Of a stretch of 64,000 nt of DNA, positions 61,164 to 64,000 are shown piece after piece. Origin of the DNA: Myxococcales bacterium (lineage in GTDB: Bacteria; Myxococcota_A; Polyangia; Polyangiales; Polyangiaceae); assembly GCA_016703425.1 (NCBI GenBank), contig JADJCA010000029.1, positions 186,001 to 250,000 of the forward strand, in the 5' to 3' direction. The notes beneath the pieces were generated by a model. That model saw only the letters and a program-made list of their open reading frames with translations, did no database searches and was not told the DNA's origin. A program made the position numbers and the translations under genes. Every line of letters begins with the position of its first letter. The stretch's first letter is position 1.

Positions 61164-63041
61164 GTGAAGACTCGCATCCCGCTTACCTTCGTTGCCGTCG
61201 CAGTCCTCCTCCTCGCGGGCCTCACCGAAGCCGCGTGGCTCGTCAGGCACCACGTTGCGTCGCCCGCCCGAGGGCTAGCTTTCGTCTTCGCTGCGGTGGT
61301 CACGGGGCGAGCGGCATTGATGGCCGCGCGTGGCCGGCCCTGCACGTCACCCCGATGGGCGGAGGCGTTCGTGGCCGGGATGGTCGTCCTCGCCTTGACC
61401 TTCGGGCTGTTGTCGCACTTTGGATGGTCGGGGCGCTTTGCGATTCTTGGTTGGACCGCCGCGGGTCTATCGCTTGCCACTCAGCGCCCGTGGCGCCTTG
61501 CGCGCGCCCTCCGCTCGCGGACCGTCCCCGCGGCCTCCGTAGTGGGGACTCTGGCAATCACGGCGCTCATTGTCCGCGCGGTCTACTACGCCGACCGCCT
61601 CGTGCTCACGCGCGCGCATCCCCAGGCATTCGCGTGGATCGATACGCCGCTCTGGCTGAACGTCGCCTACGGTTTGGAACGCTCCTGTCCGCCCGCCGAG
61701 TTGCTCTACTCGGGGCAGGTCCTGAACTATCACTTCGGGGCGGGCCTCGTCGTATGCGCCATCCGCGCCATGACGGGCGTCAGCATGCAATGCGCCTACT
61801 TCGTGGCGATGTGCTGTTGCTCGGCCGCCTTGGTGAGCTTGGTCGTCGCGCACGCAAGGCTCTTGCTCCGCTTCCCACGAAGGGCGTGGCTCGCGCCCGC
61901 GTTGGTTGGCGTCTCGCTGCTCGAGTACTTTTCAAAGAACTTCCCCAGTGTGGTCGCTTTCCCGGTGCTGCTTTGGCTCCTCTTGGAGCTTCGCCGTCAA
62001 CGCCGTTGGGCCCAGGTGCCCGTGGTCGCGGCCGGCGCGATGTTTCTGATGGTCACGAAGGAGGTGGAGTACGTGCATCTAGCCATCCTAGGTGGCTGGA
62101 TCGCTCTCTTGCGGCTTTGGCGGTCAACGGAGCGCCGCTGGCACTCGGCGGTCACGTTGGCCGTCGCGCTCGTGGCAACGCGGCCCTTTTACGAGGGGCT
62201 CATCCGCATCGACCAGAAAGCGGTGCTTCGACCGTTCGGCGAGCGGCTGCAGCTTGAATGGATCATGAGTGAACTCGCACGGCAGTCTCCATGGCTCGTC
62301 GTCGCGGCGGCGACCCTGGCGGTGACGCGGTTTTTGGGGCGCGCAGGTGAGCGGTCATTTCAGGCCGTGGCTGGGGGCACCTTCGCCTACGTGGGCGGTC
62401 TCCTTCTAAGCTCGTTCGTGGAACCGCATTTCGTCCCGCCGATGGATCCCCACTCGCTTCATTGGATCCTCCGTGACATGTGGCAGTTCGAGATGCACGG
62501 CCGGATCCTGCTCGCCATCGCGCTCGTGGCCACCGCGCTCACGATGTCCCTCCGCTACCCGGTCGCACGGCGACTGCGCGCGCTTACTGCAACGGTCTCG
62601 GTCGTGGCGCTCGGGTTCTACGCCACCGTGAACGTTTGGCGATGCACGCCGCTGAGCTACTTGAACCCGCGCCCCGAAGAACGTGACGACGACAGGGTGG
62701 CGCCCCTGCTCGCGAAGGTTCCAGTCGCCGCCACGATCGTCGCTGCCGAGCACCTCAATTGGAACGACGAGAACCCGCACTGGGCTGCGTTCTTCGGCCA
62801 CCAGTTTCTCCTCCTGCGCCGCGGTCGATGGGTAACGGCATACAAGGGTTTTGCCGAGCGCGTGGATGCGCAGCGGCTCTTGTTCTCGACCGCGGACCCA
62901 GTGGTGGGTCGCGGGCTTGCAGCGAAGCATGGAGTCACCCACCTGATCGAGAGCCGCGACAAGCCCGTGCCTTGGCTATCGGGCGCAACACCGCTCGCAG
63001 AGAACGAGGTGTTCCGCGTCTTCGAACTGGGCATACGGTAG
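61164..63041 (+). CDS. Polytopic membrane protein, GT-C glycosyltransferase-like
   Basis: GTG 61164 gives 625 residues with about 11-13 hydrophobic segments (FVAVAVLLLAGLTEAAWLV, FVAGMVVLALTFGLLSHFGW, AVTLAVALVATRPF, ILLAIALVATALTM) and a soluble C-terminal part of about 100 residues (AATIVAAEHLNWNDENPHWA, HLIESRDKPVPWLSG). The first extracytoplasmic loop has FAWIDTPLWLNVAYGLERSC and QVLNYHFGAGLVVCAIR, similar to GT-C/ArnT-like proteins, where an Asp in that loop is catalytic. The substrate is unknown. It lies 119 bases after lipoprotein C, on the same strand, and might glycosylate the surface proteins of the locus; this is speculation. Confidence 0.65.
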   Translation: MKTRIPLTFVAVAVLLLAGLTEAAWLVRHHVASPARGLAFVFAAVVTGRAALMAARGRPCTSPRWAEAFVAGMVVLALTFGLLSHFGWSGRFAILGWTAAGLSLATQRPWRLARALRSRTVPAASVVGTLAITALIVRAVYYADRLVLTRAHPQAFAWIDTPLWLNVAYGLERSCPPAELLYSGQVLNYHFGAGLVVCAIRAMTGVSMQCAYFVAMCCCSAALVSLVVAHARLLLRFPRRAWLAPALVGVSLLEYFSKNFPSVVAFPVLLWLLLELRRQRRWAQVPVVAAGAMFLMVTKEVEYVHLAILGGWIALLRLWRSTERRWHSAVTLAVALVATRPFYEGLIRIDQKAVLRPFGERLQLEWIMSELARQSPWLVVAAATLAVTRFLGRAGERSFQAVAGGTFAYVGGLLLSSFVEPHFVPPMDPHSLHWILRDMWQFEMHGRILLAIALVATALTMSLRYPVARRLRALTATVSVVALGFYATVNVWRCTPLSYLNPRPEERDDDRVAPLLAKVPVAATIVAAEHLNWNDENPHWAAFFGHQFLLLRRGRWVTAYKGFAERVDAQRLLFSTADPVVGRGLAAKHGVTHLIESRDKPVPWLSGATPLAENEVFRVFELGIR

Positions 63042-63259
63042 ATGCGTGGGTGCTGGTGGAGTTGACCTCGTGGTGCTTCGTCGCGGCGCCGACCACGAGC
63101 GACAGCTCCTTCGGAGCAGGGTCGCGCACGAACATCCACAGTTCGCCGATCTTGCCGGCGCCCTCGGCGAGGGCGTTGGCGCAGCGAGGCAGGTAGGCGC
63201 CCGCGTCGTCGAGTTTGCCGGTCGCGACGCCGCTCGCCGGACACTACAATCCCGTCACC

Positions 63260-63853
63260 ATGTCCGAATCGCCGCCGAAGCCCCGTGCCACCTACCAGGA
63301 CGTTCTGAACGCTCCGGAGAATATGGTCGCCGAGGTCCTCGACGGCGAGCTTCACCTGATGCCGCGGCCGAAGCGGCGTCACATTCGTACCGCGTCCGGT
63401 CTCGGCGCATTCCTCTTCACGGCGTTTGACGCGGGCGTGAACGGTCCCGGGGGCTGGACCATCATCCGTGAGCCGGAGCTGCACCTGGGCCCGGAGCCGG
63501 ACATCCTCGTGCCCGATCTGGGAGGCTGGCGCGACGGCCGCCTCGCCGACGACGGCGAGAACGACGATCCCTTCATCACGGTTGTTCCTGACTGGGTCTG
63601 CGAGATCCTTTCTCCCGGAACGCTGCGCATCGACCGGATGAAGAAGATGCCGATCTACGCACGCGAGCGCGTGCCGCACGTGTGGCTCTGCGATCCCCGC
63701 GAGAAGACCGTCGAGGTCTTTCGACTTGGCGCGACGAACTACACCCTCGTCGGCACCTTTGGTGGCGATGAGGCGCTGGTGGCCGAGCCCTTCGAGGCGC
63801 TCGGCATTCCGCCGGCCTTCGTTTGGCCAAACAAGGGAAGCGCACCGAAGTAG
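63260..63853 (+). CDS. Uma2-family PD-(D/E)xK nuclease-like protein
   Basis: ATG 63260 (MSESPPKPRATYQDVLNAPE) gives 197 residues. Family pattern: MVAEVLDGELHLMPRPKRRH (E at the start), GGWTIIREPELHLGPEPDIL with catalytic D in EPDILVPDLGGWR, VPDWVCEILSPGTLRIDRMK with E and the basic residue, YARERVPHVWLCDPREKTVE. All catalytic positions are present, unlike the fragment at 38866. Uma2 proteins are abundant in myxobacteria and cyanobacteria; their biological role is not settled. Confidence 0.85.
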   Translation: MSESPPKPRATYQDVLNAPENMVAEVLDGELHLMPRPKRRHIRTASGLGAFLFTAFDAGVNGPGGWTIIREPELHLGPEPDILVPDLGGWRDGRLADDGENDDPFITVVPDWVCEILSPGTLRIDRMKKMPIYARERVPHVWLCDPREKTVEVFRLGATNYTLVGTFGGDEALVAEPFEALGIPPAFVWPNKGSAPK

Positions 63854-63916
63854 AGGTCAGAGCGCGCGGACTCGATCGACGGCGACTGGGCCATCTGTCC
63901 TTTGACCGCTCGCACC

Positions 63917-64000
63917 CTACGGCGTCGCGAAGCGGTAGCCCGTCGTCCACGTGGCGCGCGGGAGCTCGCCCTTGTTCACCGCCTCTCGCCACGCGAGTTC
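63917..64000 (-). CDS. 3' end of an unidentified gene running off the window
   Basis: The reverse strand is open from 64000 to a TAG at 63917-63919, encoding LAWREAVNKGELPRATWTTG and YRFATP at its end. Only 27 codons are visible, so the call is tentative; no family assigned. Confidence 0.3.
   Translation of the reverse strand, partial: ELAWREAVNKGELPRATWTTGYRFATP

Overview
This 64 kb window is GC-rich chromosomal DNA, most likely from a myxobacterium of the Polyangia type. I infer this from the many GTG and TTG starts, the abundant lipoproteins, a sigma-54 activator with an FHA domain, a pilus-type secretion ATPase, and long GC-rich reading frames. No rRNA and no convincing functional tRNA is present, so species cannot be named.

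Layout. 1-22.4 kb is mostly chromosomal housekeeping: an Omp85/TamA-type gene (cut by the window edge) with tamB, a TrmH-type RNA methyltransferase, grpE-dnaK, a GtrA-like flippase with a ceramide-glucosyltransferase-like enzyme, a degenerate M23 peptidase, a PilB/GspE ATPase, a fused radical SAM protein, an outer-membrane protein, a four-helix-bundle gene framed by hairpins and hexanucleotide repeats, an FHA/sigma-54 activator, a coiled-coil protein and a DUF1835 protein.

22.7-38.3 kb is a defence island: a complete type I restriction system (hsdR-hsdM-hsdS), two overlapping DUF3800 genes, an XRE/ImmA regulator pair transcribed leftward, and a rightward set starting with a 40-residue CxxC micro-ORF, then DUF1883, then a caspase-like protease joined to a Ski2/Hel308-type helicase, then a repeat-plus-zinc-ribbon protein. 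I know no named system with this composition; it is the best candidate here for an undescribed one. Remnants (tRNA-like end, Rpn-type nuclease, Uma2) follow.

39.2-49.1 kb is mixed accessory DNA: a lipoprotein, an MBL hydrolase with an Imm-like partner between two direct repeats, a nuclease-recQ pair, a 0.6 kb inverted pair of 21-bp degenerate repeat arrays, an HTH/nucleotidyltransferase pair with a palindromic operator, and a VapBC-type pair.

49.2-61.0 kb is a single-strand locus of paralogues: three beta-helix proteins each followed by a lipoprotein, and between them seven small related proteins sharing an LLQDW start (one fused to a LamG-like domain) plus one truncated copy. Its function is unknown. 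A polytopic membrane protein and an Uma2 nuclease end the window.

Several otherwise conserved genes carry single-base frame breaks (TrmH, GtrA, a lipoprotein, the pilus ATPase at a G15 run, the caspase-helicase at a G6 run). This clustering points to consensus errors at homopolymers at least as much as to real decay, and should be kept in mind for every frameshift call.
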